Notes under the pieces: model-generated | Told to the model about the DNA's origin: nothing | Database searches by the model: none | What the model saw: only the letters and a program-made list of their open reading frames with translations | Assembly (NCBI RefSeq): GCF_900115685.1 | Contig: NZ_FOXJ01000001.1 | Location: forward strand, 963,796 to 1,027,795 | DNA length: 64,000 bases | Reading direction: 5' to 3' | From: Variovorax sp. 770b2 | Lineage (GTDB): Bacteria > Pseudomonadota > Gammaproteobacteria > Burkholderiales > Burkholderiaceae_C | Made by a program: the position numbers and the translations under genes | Part shown: in pieces, positions 10,948-19,027 of the stretch | Layout: every line of letters starts with the position of its first letter | Position numbering within the stretch: the first letter of the stretch is position 1

Positions 10948-11035
10948 ACGTCGAAGAAACGTCGAAGAAACGTCGAAGAAACGTCGAAGAAACGTCGAAG
11001 AAACGTCGAAGAAACGGCGAAGAGACAGCGAAGAG
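10948..11035. repeat. 11-bp tandem repeat, eight units
   Basis: ACGTCGAAGAA occurs six times without error (10948-11013), followed by two variants, ACGGCGAAGAG and ACAGCGAAGAG. The array starts at the last base of the ybbA stop codon plus one and ends 31 bases before the next start codon, so it fills the intergenic space. The period of 11 is close to one helical turn, so any protein bound to the unit would sit on one face of the DNA. No reading frame of a neighbouring gene runs through it. Confidence 0.97.
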
Positions 11036-11066
11036 ACAGCCGCAACAACAACCCGAGGAGAGGTCC

Positions 11067-11573
11067 ATGGACAAGCTTCCACCCGAAGCCATCGCCGCAT
11101 TGCAGCGCGGCAGCCTGATCGAGGCCATCAAGATCGTGCGCGACAAGACCGGCCTGGATCTCAGGTCGGCCAAGGAAGCCGTCGAGCGCTACGCCAATGG
11201 CGACGGGGCGGCAGCGGACTGGCAGGAGGGCGACTGGGGCCGCGGCGAGCCCGAGGCTGCGGGCGGCATGCAGGGCAACGGGCCGGCCGCCGTGCCCGCA
11301 GCCGCGCTCGCGGCCCTGGCGCGTGGCAACAAGATCGAAGCCGTCCGCCTCACGCGCGAAGCCACCGGCCTGGGCCTGGCCGAGGCCAAGCAACTGGTCG
11401 AGAACCACCAGAACCCGGCGCTGGGCGATTTCGGGCACTTGCCGTCGAACATTCCGACCCACCCGATGGCCGAGCCGGGGCGGGTGCCCCAAGGTGGCTT
11501 CAAGTGGCTGCCCATCGTCATCGTCCTGCTGGTCGTGGCGCTGGCCTGGCTGTATTTCGTGAAGGGCGTCTGA
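11067..11573 (+). CDS. Membrane-anchored protein with two L7/L12 C-terminal-like motifs
   Basis: The 168-residue product contains two copies of a motif typical of the ribosomal L7/L12 C-terminal domain: GSLIEAIKIVRDKTGLDLRS continuing AKEAVE (about residues 15-40) and GNKIEAVRLTREATGLGLAE continuing AKQLVE (about 87-112). A Gly/Ala-rich linker joins them, and the C-terminus is a single hydrophobic helix (FKWLPIVIVLLVVALAWLYF), giving a C-tail anchor. Full L7/L12 is not membrane-bound, so this is not the ribosomal protein. GAGGAG precedes the ATG. It is followed after 4 bases by a second membrane protein gene, so they form one unit. The function is unknown. Confidence 0.8.
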   Translation: MDKLPPEAIAALQRGSLIEAIKIVRDKTGLDLRSAKEAVERYANGDGAAADWQEGDWGRGEPEAAGGMQGNGPAAVPAAALAALARGNKIEAVRLTREATGLGLAEAKQLVENHQNPALGDFGHLPSNIPTHPMAEPGRVPQGGFKWLPIVIVLLVVALAWLYFVKGV

Positions 11574-11577
11574 AGCG

Positions 11578-12558
11578 ATGATCGTTCCCCAGTTCTGGGC
11601 CGAGGGCCGCATCCAGGAGCGCACGGCCGGCAAGCAGATCACCGTGCGGCGCTACGGCTGGTCCGACGACAGCCCGCTGGCCGCCCAGGCGCATGCCGAC
11701 CAGCGCACCCGCGAGGCCTTCGACCGCATCGCGAGCGGCGAAAAACTCGACCGCCTCGAGCGCAAGCTGGCCTACAACGGCGCCGACGGCGTGCCGATCC
11801 GCGAGGAAATCGTCGAGCGGCAGGGCCAGAGCGTCATCACCCGCAACGGCTACGGCGCGCGCTGCCTGAACACGCCCGACGTGCTGTTCGTCGACATCGA
11901 CTTCGACGAACCCCTGCGCACCAGCGTGTTCGGCTTCGCATTGGTGCCGGCGCTCATCGCGGGCATCGTCGGCGGATGGACGGCCAAGACCTGGGTGGGC
12001 GGGCTGATTGCTGCCATCGTGGTCTTCATCGTTGCCTACCGCATCGGGCTGGCCAAGAAGCGTGGGGAGGCCAGCACGAACCCCGCGCCCGAGAAGCGCG
12101 CGGCCGAGCGCATCGGGCGCTTCCTGCACCAGCATCCCGACTGGCACCTGCGGATCTACCGCACACCCGCCGGCTTTCGGGTCCTCGCGATGCACGACGT
12201 CTTCAGCCCGGCCGACATGGCCGTGGCCGACTGCTTCCAGGCGCTGGGCGTGGACAAGGTCTACGCGCGCATGTGCCGCAACCAGAACTGCTTTCGCGCC
12301 CGCGTGAGCGCCAAGCCCTGGCGCATCGGCATCGGCGAGCACATGCGGCCGCAGCCGGGCGTCTGGCCCGTGTCGCCCGAGAAGCTGCCCGTGCGCGATG
12401 CCTGGGTCGCGCAGTACGAAAAGGCCGCCGAAGGCCACGCCGCCTGCCAGTACCTGGAGAGCGTCGGCAACCTCGAGCGGGTGCATCCGAACGCGCTGGC
12501 GGTACAGGAACTGCACGACGAGCGCACGCGTGCGCTCAGCGGCCTGCCGATCGCCTGA
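11578..12558 (+). CDS. Uncharacterised membrane protein, partner of the L7/L12-like gene
   Basis: I do not recognise this 326-residue family. It has a soluble N-terminal region of about 115 residues rich in charged residues (AQAHADQRTREAFDRIASGE), a hydrophobic pair of helices near residues 120-160 (FGFALVPALIAGIVGGW and GLIAAIVVFIVAYRIGLA), then a soluble C-terminal half with four cysteines, two in the stretch MCRNQNC. The start lies 4 bases after the preceding stop, so translation is probably coupled. Codon use matches the surroundings, with no sign of transfer. Confidence 0.75.
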   Translation: MIVPQFWAEGRIQERTAGKQITVRRYGWSDDSPLAAQAHADQRTREAFDRIASGEKLDRLERKLAYNGADGVPIREEIVERQGQSVITRNGYGARCLNTPDVLFVDIDFDEPLRTSVFGFALVPALIAGIVGGWTAKTWVGGLIAAIVVFIVAYRIGLAKKRGEASTNPAPEKRAAERIGRFLHQHPDWHLRIYRTPAGFRVLAMHDVFSPADMAVADCFQALGVDKVYARMCRNQNCFRARVSAKPWRIGIGEHMRPQPGVWPVSPEKLPVRDAWVAQYEKAAEGHAACQYLESVGNLERVHPNALAVQELHDERTRALSGLPIA

Positions 12559-12591
12559 CGGATCGACGCTGGGGGTAGGGATAATCGGGGG

Positions 12592-13338
12592 ATGTCTTCC
12601 CCCAAAGTGATCTTCGGCTTCCATGCCGTGGGCGTGCGAATCAAGACCGCGCCGAAATCGGTGCTCGAGGTTCTGTTCGACGCCAGCCGGCGCGATGCGC
12701 GCATGAAACAATTCCTCGCCCGTGCGCAAGAAGCCGGCGTGCGGCTGGTCGAGGCCGACAGCCTGCGCATCGCCAAGCTCGCCGGCAGCCATGGCCACCA
12801 GGGCGTGGCGGCGCGGGTCGAACCCACCGCGCAAATCCATTCGCTCGACGAACTGCTCGAAGGCCTCGAAGAGGCCGGCACCGTGCCCCTCTTGCTGGTG
12901 CTCGACGGCGTGACCGATCCGCACAACCTGGGCGCGTGCCTGCGCGTGGCCGATGGCGCGGGCGCCCATGCGGTGATTGCGCCCAAGGACCACGCGGCCG
13001 GCATCAACGCCACCGTGGCCAAGGTGGCGAGCGGTGCGGCCGAGACGGTGCCGTATTTCATGGTGACCAATCTCGCGCGCACGCTCAACGAACTCAAGGA
13101 GCGCAGCATCTGGTGCGTGGGCACCAGCGACGACGCGCCGGGCACGATCTACCAGAGCGACCTGAAGCGTCCGCTGGCGCTGGTGCTGGGCGCCGAAGGC
13201 GAGGGCATGCGCCAGCTGACCCGCAAGACCTGCGACGAACTCGTGAGCATCCCGATGGCCGGTGCGGTCGAGAGCCTGAACGTCTCGGTGGCCAGCGGCG
13301 TGTGCCTCTACGAGGCGATGCGCCAGCGCAGCGCCTGA
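12592..13338 (+). CDS. rlmB: 23S rRNA (guanosine-2'-O-)-methyltransferase RlmB
   Basis: This SPOUT-class enzyme methylates G2251 in the peptidyl-transferase P-loop of 23S rRNA. The 248 residues show an N-terminal substrate-binding domain (VIFGFHAVGVRIK) and the three knotted motifs: VLDGVTDPHNLGACLRVADG (Asn and Arg for catalysis), LALVLGAEGEGMRQLT (SAM loop) and IPMAGAVESLNVSVASGVCL. All key residues are present and the length is typical. The start ATG is the first in frame after a 33-base gap from the preceding gene. Confidence 0.94.
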   Translation: MSSPKVIFGFHAVGVRIKTAPKSVLEVLFDASRRDARMKQFLARAQEAGVRLVEADSLRIAKLAGSHGHQGVAARVEPTAQIHSLDELLEGLEEAGTVPLLLVLDGVTDPHNLGACLRVADGAGAHAVIAPKDHAAGINATVAKVASGAAETVPYFMVTNLARTLNELKERSIWCVGTSDDAPGTIYQSDLKRPLALVLGAEGEGMRQLTRKTCDELVSIPMAGAVESLNVSVASGVCLYEAMRQRSA

Positions 13339-13345
13339 TCCGTCG

Positions 13346-14545
13346 CTAATCCTTCGGGAGCGGCCCGCCCTTGCGGTGGAAATACACCAGTTCGGCCATG
13401 CGCCGCATCTGCGGCGTGCCGAGCAGGTGGTTGAACATCCAGTCGCTCTGGAAGTGGTCGAAGGCCCAGCGCAGCGAGCGCTTGAGCAGGAAGCGCGGAT
13501 AGCTGCGCACGAACCACGTCGCCGGGTCGTCCATCTCGCCGCGAACGAAACGTGCCACGGCCTCGCCTGCGCGTTCGCCGTGCTGCAGCGCGGTGTGGAT
13601 GCCGCCGGCCGTGACCGGCGACACCATGCCTGCTGCGTCGCCCACCAGCAGCGCCCGTTCGCGCGCCACGACCGGGAGCACGCCGCCGCAGGGAATCATC
13701 CCGGCGCGCACGGCCACCGGGGGTGCATCGCCTGGCGACACCACCGATTCGATCTTCTTCAGGAAAGGCGCGAGCCGCAGCGCGTTCGCGTCGTTCTGGC
13801 CCATGCGGCGCGCCAGGCCGATCTGGCTCACGCCCACGCCGTCGAGCGCCCAGCCGATGTAGCCGGGTGCGAGCTTGCGGTCGATGAAGCAGTGCAGGAG
13901 GTCTGGCGCCATGCGGGCGCCCTGGTATTCGTGCTCCACGCCATAGAGAAAGCGCGTGTTGCGCGAGAGGCCGAGCACCTTGGCGACGCGTGAATGCGGG
14001 CCGTCCGCGCCCACGAGGTAGGTGGCGGTGATGCAGGGGCCGTGCGTCACCGGGACTTCCCACCGGTCGTTCATCCACAGCGCCTGCTCGAACAGCGTGC
14101 CCAGGCGCACATCGACGCCGCAGGCCCGGGTGGAATCCACCATCCAGTCGAGCAGCGCGGGCGCATCGGTGGCCCAGAACCAGTAGCCGGGTGCATGCAG
14201 GTCGACGTGCCGCATGTTCGGTGCATAGAGCCGCACGCCTTCGATGCGCCGGACCAGCGCAGGTGGCACCTCGGCCAGCCAGGGGACGCTGTCGACCGCG
14301 TCCTTCACGATGACGCCGGTGGTGTGGAGCTTGGCGCCGGCGCTGGCTTTTTTCTCCAGCACCATCACGCTCAATCCGGCCAGGGCCCCAGCCCGGGCGC
14401 AGGCAAGGCCCGAGAAGCTTGCGCCGACGACGAGCAGGTCGACCTTGATGTTGGCCAGGCCGCTGCTTGCGGTGGGCGGCGCGGGACAGGGCGCCGTGGA
14501 TGAAGTGGAGAGCGGGGAAAAAAGGCAGGAAGAGGAGGAGTGCAT
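13346..14545 (-). CDS. FAD-dependent oxidoreductase, geranylgeranyl-reductase-like
   Basis: A PHBH-fold flavoprotein of about 400 residues: VDLLVVGASFSGLACARAGA binds ADP of FAD, VGADGPHSRVAK is the middle DG-type motif, and ALLVGDAAGMVSPVTAGGI the second FAD contact. This pattern is that of the geranylgeranyl reductase / electron-transfer flavoprotein dehydrogenase-like group. The first 37 residues from the ATG at 14545 are Ser/Pro-rich and unlike the family, so the true start may lie later, close to ANIKVDLL; no better ATG or GTG is seen there. It is convergent with rlmB and ends 7 bases from it. Confidence 0.8.
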   Translation of the reverse strand: MHSSSSCLFSPLSTSSTAPCPAPPTASSGLANIKVDLLVVGASFSGLACARAGALAGLSVMVLEKKASAGAKLHTTGVIVKDAVDSVPWLAEVPPALVRRIEGVRLYAPNMRHVDLHAPGYWFWATDAPALLDWMVDSTRACGVDVRLGTLFEQALWMNDRWEVPVTHGPCITATYLVGADGPHSRVAKVLGLSRNTRFLYGVEHEYQGARMAPDLLHCFIDRKLAPGYIGWALDGVGVSQIGLARRMGQNDANALRLAPFLKKIESVVSPGDAPPVAVRAGMIPCGGVLPVVARERALLVGDAAGMVSPVTAGGIHTALQHGERAGEAVARFVRGEMDDPATWFVRSYPRFLLKRSLRWAFDHFQSDWMFNHLLGTPQMRRMAELVYFHRKGGPLPKD

Positions 14546-14655
14546 GGGCAGCTGACTGAGCAACGCGCGCCACGGTTTGTGGTGCGCGTGCGAAGTTAGC
14601 TACGCCATGTGCGGGCGGCGTGAAGCCTGTGTGAACCCTATCCCGGGCCAGCGTG

Positions 14656-14829
14656 TCAGGACGGGTCCTTGCCGCGCGTGCGGCCCACCGCGCTGAAGAT
14701 GCCGATGCCCAGCAGGATCAACGCACCGATGCCGATGTAGAGCGTGGGGACGCCAGCCACCGACGCACCCCAGGCGACGCCGCCCAGGAAGATCAGGAAC
14801 CCGATCATGTAAAGCGCAAAAGACATCAT
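14656..14829 (-). CDS. 57-residue two-helix membrane protein
   Basis: This short gene begins MMSFALYMIGFLIFLGGVAW and runs to RTRGKDPS. It has two hydrophobic helices (about residues 4-20 and 29-46) joined by a short turn and a basic C-terminus, suggesting a small inner-membrane protein. GGAGG stands 3 bases before the first ATG and 6 before the second; the second (14826) has the better spacing. Similar tiny proteins occur near-universally in Comamonadaceae without a known role. No partner gene is evident. Confidence 0.75.
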   Translation of the reverse strand: MMSFALYMIGFLIFLGGVAWGASVAGVPTLYIGIGALILLGIGIFSAVGRTRGKDPS

Positions 14830-15005
14830 GTTCCTCCGAAGCCAAGATGCCTTGGTGTACCCCGGACGCCCTTGCGGCCCGGACCGGCCTGAGCCGCCTC
14901 TGCGTGTGGGAGCGTGCCTACCGGTTGGCTGGTGTGCTGTCTCGCAAACAGACGCCCTGGCGTGAACGGCGCGATGTCATGCGCGGTTATTTGCGGGGCG
15001 GCACC

Positions 15006-15629
15006 CTAGTCCGGGCAGGCCACCAGCAGGTACCGGCAGGCCGTGCGCCCGAGTGCCTTGAAGACCAGCGGCCGGTCCACGCCGAAATCCAGGCAATCCC
15101 CGGGCGCCAGCTCGAAGCGCTCGTCGCCGTAGTCCACCCGCAACGCGCCTTCGAGCATCCACAGGCATTGGCGATAGGGCTTGCCGCTCCATCGCGGATA
15201 GCCGACCTGTGCCGAACGCGGCAGCTCGACCTCGACCAGTTCCACCCCGCTGCCCGTCGTGCCGCGCTCGGCGACCTGGCGGCGCAGATAACCCGCGTCG
15301 GGATCGCGCCAGACTTCCTGCGCGGCCTTCGTGCGAAGCCGCTGGGGGCCTTCCTTTTCCTCGGTGAGGAGTTGCGCCAGCGACACGCCGAGGCCCGCGG
15401 CCAGCCGGCCCAGCAGCACGGCCGTGGGGCTGCTCTGCACACGCTCGACCTTCGAGATCATGGCCTTGCTGACGCCCGACAGCTCGGCCAGCGCGGCCAG
15501 GCTGAGCCCCTTGGCCTGCCGCAGCGCCAGCAGCCGGGTGGCGATGAGGGCGTCGATGCGGCCGGCGGAATCGTCCGAAGGAGGGGATGAAGAAGAAGGA
15601 GATGTTGAAGAGGGAGATGTGTTTCTCAT
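15006..15629 (-). CDS. XRE-family regulator with C-terminal cupin domain
   Basis: The 207-residue protein has a disordered Ser/Pro N-terminus, a helix-turn-helix near residues 30-82 (LSLAALAELSGVSKAMISKVER is the recognition core) and a cupin barrel from about 120 to the end (YRQCLWMLEGALRVDYGDERFELAPGDCLDF). This HTH-cupin layout is common in regulators of amino-acid, polyamine or alcohol metabolism, where the cupin senses a small ligand. It is divergent from an acetyltransferase with 40 bases between starts, and a perfect palindrome overlaps its own start codon, pointing to autoregulation and control of the neighbour. Confidence 0.88.
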   Translation of the reverse strand: MRNTSPSSTSPSSSSPPSDDSAGRIDALIATRLLALRQAKGLSLAALAELSGVSKAMISKVERVQSSPTAVLLGRLAAGLGVSLAQLLTEEKEGPQRLRTKAAQEVWRDPDAGYLRRQVAERGTTGSGVELVEVELPRSAQVGYPRWSGKPYRQCLWMLEGALRVDYGDERFELAPGDCLDFGVDRPLVFKALGRTACRYLLVACPD

Positions 15630-15653
15630 ATGAGATTATTATTCTCCTATATT
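15624..15653. promoter_or_regulatory. Palindromic operator candidate and -10 box between XRE and GNAT genes
   Basis: TCTCATATGAGA (15624-15635) is a perfect 12-base palindrome that covers the ATG of the XRE regulator. TATATT at 15648-15653 is a good -10 hexamer for the acetyltransferase gene, placing the palindrome over the expected -35 position. A repressor bound here would block both genes. The surrounding AT-rich patch stands out in GC-rich DNA. Confidence 0.55.
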
Positions 15654-15669
15654 GAACGAAAGAAACACC

Positions 15670-16191
15670 ATGCGCCTCATCCCCTGCACCGAGGAAGCCC
15701 ACGCCGGCGCCATCCTCGCCATCCTCAACGACGCCATCGTCACCTCCACGGCGCTCTACGACTACAAGCCGCGCACGCCCGAGAACATGGTCGCCTGGTT
15801 CGCCACCAAGCGCACCAACGGCTTCCCGGTGATCGGTGCGCAGGACGAAAACGGCAAGCTGCTGGGCTTTGCGAGCTACGGCAACTTTCGCGCCTTTCCC
15901 GCCTACAAGTACACGGTCGAGCACTCGGTGTACGTCGCGGCCGACCACCGGGGCGCGGGGCTGGGCCGCACGCTCATGGAAGCGATCATTGCCGAGGCGA
16001 TCGCACGCGACGTGCACGTGATGGTCGGCGCCATCGATGCCGCCAATGCGGGCAGCATCGGCCTGCACGAGCGGCTGGGGTTCGAGCACTCGGGCACCGT
16101 ACGGCAGGCCGGCTTCAAGTTCGGCCGCTGGCTCGACGTGGCGTTCTACCAGCGGATTCTTGCGACGCCGCTGAACCCGGTCGACGGCTAG
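15670..16191 (+). CDS. GNAT acetyltransferase, phosphinothricin/methionine-sulfone type
   Basis: The 173-residue product has the order of the Pat/MnaT (YncA) branch of GNAT enzymes: HAGAILAILNDAIVTSTALY at the N-terminus, the acetyl-CoA loop VYVAADHRGAGLGRTLM, NAGSIGLHERLGFEHSGTVR and the end motif GFKFGRWLDVAFYQR. These enzymes acetylate the amino group of glutamate-analogue toxins or methionine derivatives. I start at ATG 15670; a TTG 18 bases earlier is also open. It is paired divergently with the XRE-cupin regulator, which probably controls it. Confidence 0.87.
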   Translation: MRLIPCTEEAHAGAILAILNDAIVTSTALYDYKPRTPENMVAWFATKRTNGFPVIGAQDENGKLLGFASYGNFRAFPAYKYTVEHSVYVAADHRGAGLGRTLMEAIIAEAIARDVHVMVGAIDAANAGSIGLHERLGFEHSGTVRQAGFKFGRWLDVAFYQRILATPLNPVDG

Positions 16192-16670
16192 GCGAGTGAG
16201 AAAAAGCGCATCACGACTTCGCTCGGATGCCTGACGCCGGCGCCGACGAACATGCGCTCGTTGATCCATCGCAGCGCGGGCGAGGCCGTCTCGAAGCGCG
16301 GGTTGCAGCGAAAGTAGACCTGCGCTGGGTCGACCGCCTCGCCGCGCATCAGCTTGGCCATCACCTCCGGCGCAGCCGAGCGCACCGCATGGTTCTGCAC
16401 GTAGATCAGGTCGCCCGCGTCGGTCTCCAGGCCGTAGCGCGCGTCGAGCTCGGAGAGCGTGTCGCTCACGATCAATTGGAAGTCGCTGCCGCCCGGCAGC
16501 ACGCGTGCGCGCCAGCCGTGCCCCGACGCCTCGCCGCCCGTGATGGGCACCACGCGCCGCAACCCGCGCGCGCTCTGGCCCAGCACCTGCGGTACGCCCA
16601 CCTCGACGCGCAGGTCGGCGAAGTGGTCGAGCGTCGGCGCGGCGATCGAATCGAACACGTGGCTGCTCAT
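16188..16670 (-). CDS. DUF3237 family protein
   Basis: The 160-residue product matches the DUF3237 (UPF0311) pattern: LRVEVGVPQVLGQSARGLRR followed by VVPITGGEASG near the N-terminus, DTLSELDARYGLETDAGDLIY in the middle and VYFRCNPRFETASPALRWIN toward the end. The family forms small beta-barrel proteins of unknown role. The gene lies 13 bases behind the aldo/keto reductase gene on the same strand, so the two are likely co-transcribed. Its stop codon overlaps the last bases of the convergent acetyltransferase gene by 4 bases. Confidence 0.87.
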   Translation of the reverse strand: MSSHVFDSIAAPTLDHFADLRVEVGVPQVLGQSARGLRRVVPITGGEASGHGWRARVLPGGSDFQLIVSDTLSELDARYGLETDAGDLIYVQNHAVRSAAPEVMAKLMRGEAVDPAQVYFRCNPRFETASPALRWINERMFVGAGVRHPSEVVMRFFSLA

Positions 16671-16683
16671 CGCACGAAGCGGT

Positions 16684-17652
16684 TCAGGCGGCTGCCGTCT
16701 CTGCGCTCGCGCGATCGAGCATCTCGATGGTGCCCGCGTCGAGTTTGAGCTGCGTGGCGACCACCAGCTCCTCGAGTTGCGCGATCGAGGTGGCGCTGGC
16801 GATGGGCGCCGTCACGCCCGGCCGTGCGATCTGCCATGCGATGGCGACCTGGCCCGGCTTGGCGTTGTACTGCTGCGCGACCTTGTCGAGCGCATCGAGG
16901 ATGCGCAGGCCGCGCTCGTTGAGGTACTTCTTCGTGGTGTTGGCGCCGCGCGCGCTCTTGGCGGCATCGGCCTCGGTGCGGTACTTGCCGGTGAGGAAGC
17001 CGGCCGCGAGCGCGTAGAAGTTGATCACGCCCACCTCGCGCTTCACGCACAGCGGCTCCAGCTCGTCTTCGAACACGGCGCGGTCGTACAGGTTGTAGAG
17101 CGGCTGCAGGCTCTCGTAGCGCGCGATGCCCAGGCGCTCGGACACGTCCAGCGCCTCGGCCAACCGGGGCGCCGTGTAGTTGGAAGCGCCGATGGCGCGC
17201 ACCTTGCCCTCCTTGATGAGCGCATCGAAGGCGCCCAGCGATTCTTCGAGCGGCGTGCCGGCGTCGTCGTCGTGCGACTGGTAGAGATCGATGTAGTCCG
17301 TCTGCAGGCGCTTGAGCGACGCCTCGACCGCCTCGCGGATGTACTTGGGCGCGAGACCCACCTTGCCTTCGCCCATCGGCTTGCCGACCTTGGTGGCCAG
17401 CACCACGCGGTTGCGCTTGCCGCTCTGCTTGAGCCACTTGCCGATGATGGTTTCCGATTCGCCGCCCGTGTGGCCCGGCACCCAGGCCGAGTAGACGTCG
17501 GCGGTGTCCACGAAGTTGAAGCCCGCGTCCAGCCAGGCGTCGAGCAGCTTGAACGAGGCGGCCTCGTCGACCGTCCAGCCGAACACGTTGCCACCGAAGG
17601 CGAGCGGCGAAACCAGGAGGCCGGAGCGGCCGAGCGGACGAAGTTGCGACAT
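16684..17652 (-). CDS. Aldo/keto reductase
   Basis: A 322-residue TIM-barrel oxidoreductase of the AKR family. The tetrad is visible: Asp and Tyr in FVDTADVYSAW, Lys in VVLATKVGKP and His in DYIDLYQSHDDD. NADPH contacts appear in APIASATSIAQLEEL near the end. Substrate is unknown; the sequence is nearest the AKR11/AKR-like group of general aldehyde reductases. Start ATG 17652 gives MSQLRPLGRSGLLVSPLAFGG, a standard N-terminus. It probably forms a short operon with the DUF3237 gene. Confidence 0.9.
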   Translation of the reverse strand: MSQLRPLGRSGLLVSPLAFGGNVFGWTVDEAASFKLLDAWLDAGFNFVDTADVYSAWVPGHTGGESETIIGKWLKQSGKRNRVVLATKVGKPMGEGKVGLAPKYIREAVEASLKRLQTDYIDLYQSHDDDAGTPLEESLGAFDALIKEGKVRAIGASNYTAPRLAEALDVSERLGIARYESLQPLYNLYDRAVFEDELEPLCVKREVGVINFYALAAGFLTGKYRTEADAAKSARGANTTKKYLNERGLRILDALDKVAQQYNAKPGQVAIAWQIARPGVTAPIASATSIAQLEELVVATQLKLDAGTIEMLDRASAETAAA

Positions 17653-17690
17653 GACGAAGTTTCCTGAAGAAGAAAAACGAAAGGGAAGGA

Positions 17691-18290
17691 TCAGACGAAG
17701 CCCACGGCGCCGAGCAGCGCGCCCGCGCCCAGCAGCCAGAGCAGGTGGATGCGGGTGCGCCAGACGATAAGTGCGGCCACGCCGGTCAGCAGCCACAGGT
17801 GCCAGGCAGGCGCGTTGCCGGCATGGTTACCCGTGGCCAGCACCCAGCCGGTGGCGATGAGGAGGCCCACCACCACCGGCGCCATGCCCTGCTTGAAGGC
17901 GCGCACTTCGCGGCGGGTGCGGTTGCGGTGGCCCCAGCGGGTGGCGAAATAGGTGAGGGTGGTGCTCGGCACCATGATGCCGACCATGGTCACCATGAGG
18001 CCGAAGAAGCCGAGCAGCCAGGCCGTCGGCCCGGCGCCGATGCCGCCGCCCGCGTTGAGCCCGACGTTCCAGCCCATGAGCGCAACGAACAGCACGTTGG
18101 GCCCGGGTGCGGCCTGGGCGATCGCGACCGACGAGCTGAACTGCGCATCGGTGAGCCAGCCGTGCTGGGTGACGAGGTAGCGGTGCATGTCGGGCACCGT
18201 GGTGATGGCGCCGCTGATCGACAGCAGCGAGAGCAGCAGGTACTGGCCGAAGAGGGCGAGCCAGTCGTGCCATTGCATCGCGATGGTCAT
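17691..18290 (-). CDS. Chromate transporter, second half-protein (short ChrA type)
   Basis: The 199-residue membrane protein is one CHR domain: LFGQYLLLSLLSISGAITTVPDMHR at the start and the conserved AQAAPGPNVLFVALMGWNVG, then several helices. Short CHR proteins work as pairs that together equal full ChrA and export chromate. The partner lies upstream, 58 bases away, in the same direction. The two halves differ strongly from each other, as is usual. Confidence 0.9.
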   Translation of the reverse strand: MTIAMQWHDWLALFGQYLLLSLLSISGAITTVPDMHRYLVTQHGWLTDAQFSSSVAIAQAAPGPNVLFVALMGWNVGLNAGGGIGAGPTAWLLGFFGLMVTMVGIMVPSTTLTYFATRWGHRNRTRREVRAFKQGMAPVVVGLLIATGWVLATGNHAGNAPAWHLWLLTGVAALIVWRTRIHLLWLLGAGALLGAVGFV

Positions 18291-18348
18291 TCGAAAACCT
18301 CCGCCTTCGGCTGCGGTGCGAGCGTGCCTGGGGCGGCCCGGCGCGCGC

Positions 18349-18945
18349 TCATGGCGCGATCCTCTTCCAGGTCCAGACGCAGGCCACGCCGCCGACCACC
18401 AGCAGCACCCAGCCGAGCGGCACCTTGAACACCGCGATGGCCGCGAACACCAGCGCCATGAATGCGAGGCAGGCCGGAAAACCCAGCGGGTGCTTGCGCA
18501 GTTGCGGAATCAGCTTGATGCCCGTGGCGGCGATCAGCCCGCCCGACACCGCCCCCATGCCCCGCAACGCCGCCGCCACCTGCGGGTTGCCGGCGTAGTG
18601 CGCGTAGAGCACGGCCAGCGCGAGGATCACGACCAGGGGAATGGTCAGCATGCCCGCCACCGCGGCGAGGGCGCCACGCAGCCCGAAGTAGCGGTCGCCG
18701 ATCATGAGGCCCAGGTTGATCACGTTGGGGCCCGGCATCACCTGGGCCACGGCCCAGTCTTCGAGGAACTGTTCGGGGGTGAGCCATTTCTTCTTCTCGA
18801 CCATCTCGCGCTGGACGATGGCCAGGACGCCGCCGAAGCCCTGCAGCGCGAGCCAGGTGAATGAAACAAAAAGGTCGCGTGGCGACCGGGGCTGTGGCTG
18901 CGAGGGCGCTTGCGGCGTTGCCGCATCGGAGAGGGGCGGGTGCAT
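18349..18945 (-). CDS. Chromate transporter, first half-protein (short ChrA type)
   Basis: This 198-residue CHR domain begins with a soluble lead of about 25 residues, then DLFVSFTWLALQGFGGVLAIVQREMVEKKKWL and AVAQVMPGPNVINLGLMIGDR, the first-domain versions of the CHR motifs. It is expected to form a heterodimer with the following gene to expel chromate by proton exchange. Start ATG 18945 is favoured because residues further upstream do not look like a coding N-terminus. The pair diverges from yihY. Confidence 0.9.
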   Translation of the reverse strand: MHPPLSDAATPQAPSQPQPRSPRDLFVSFTWLALQGFGGVLAIVQREMVEKKKWLTPEQFLEDWAVAQVMPGPNVINLGLMIGDRYFGLRGALAAVAGMLTIPLVVILALAVLYAHYAGNPQVAAALRGMGAVSGGLIAATGIKLIPQLRKHPLGFPACLAFMALVFAAIAVFKVPLGWVLLVVGGVACVWTWKRIAP

Positions 18946-19027
18946 GTGGATGCGATTATCGTAGGCAGGCCTGCAACATGCCGGGCATCGCACCGACAAG
19001 ACCCGGCCGATCCAACAGGGACATTCC

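Noticed and set aside
10948..11035. Tandem repeats as a possible CRISPR array
   Set aside because: The unit is 11 bp with no unique spacers and no cas gene nearby.
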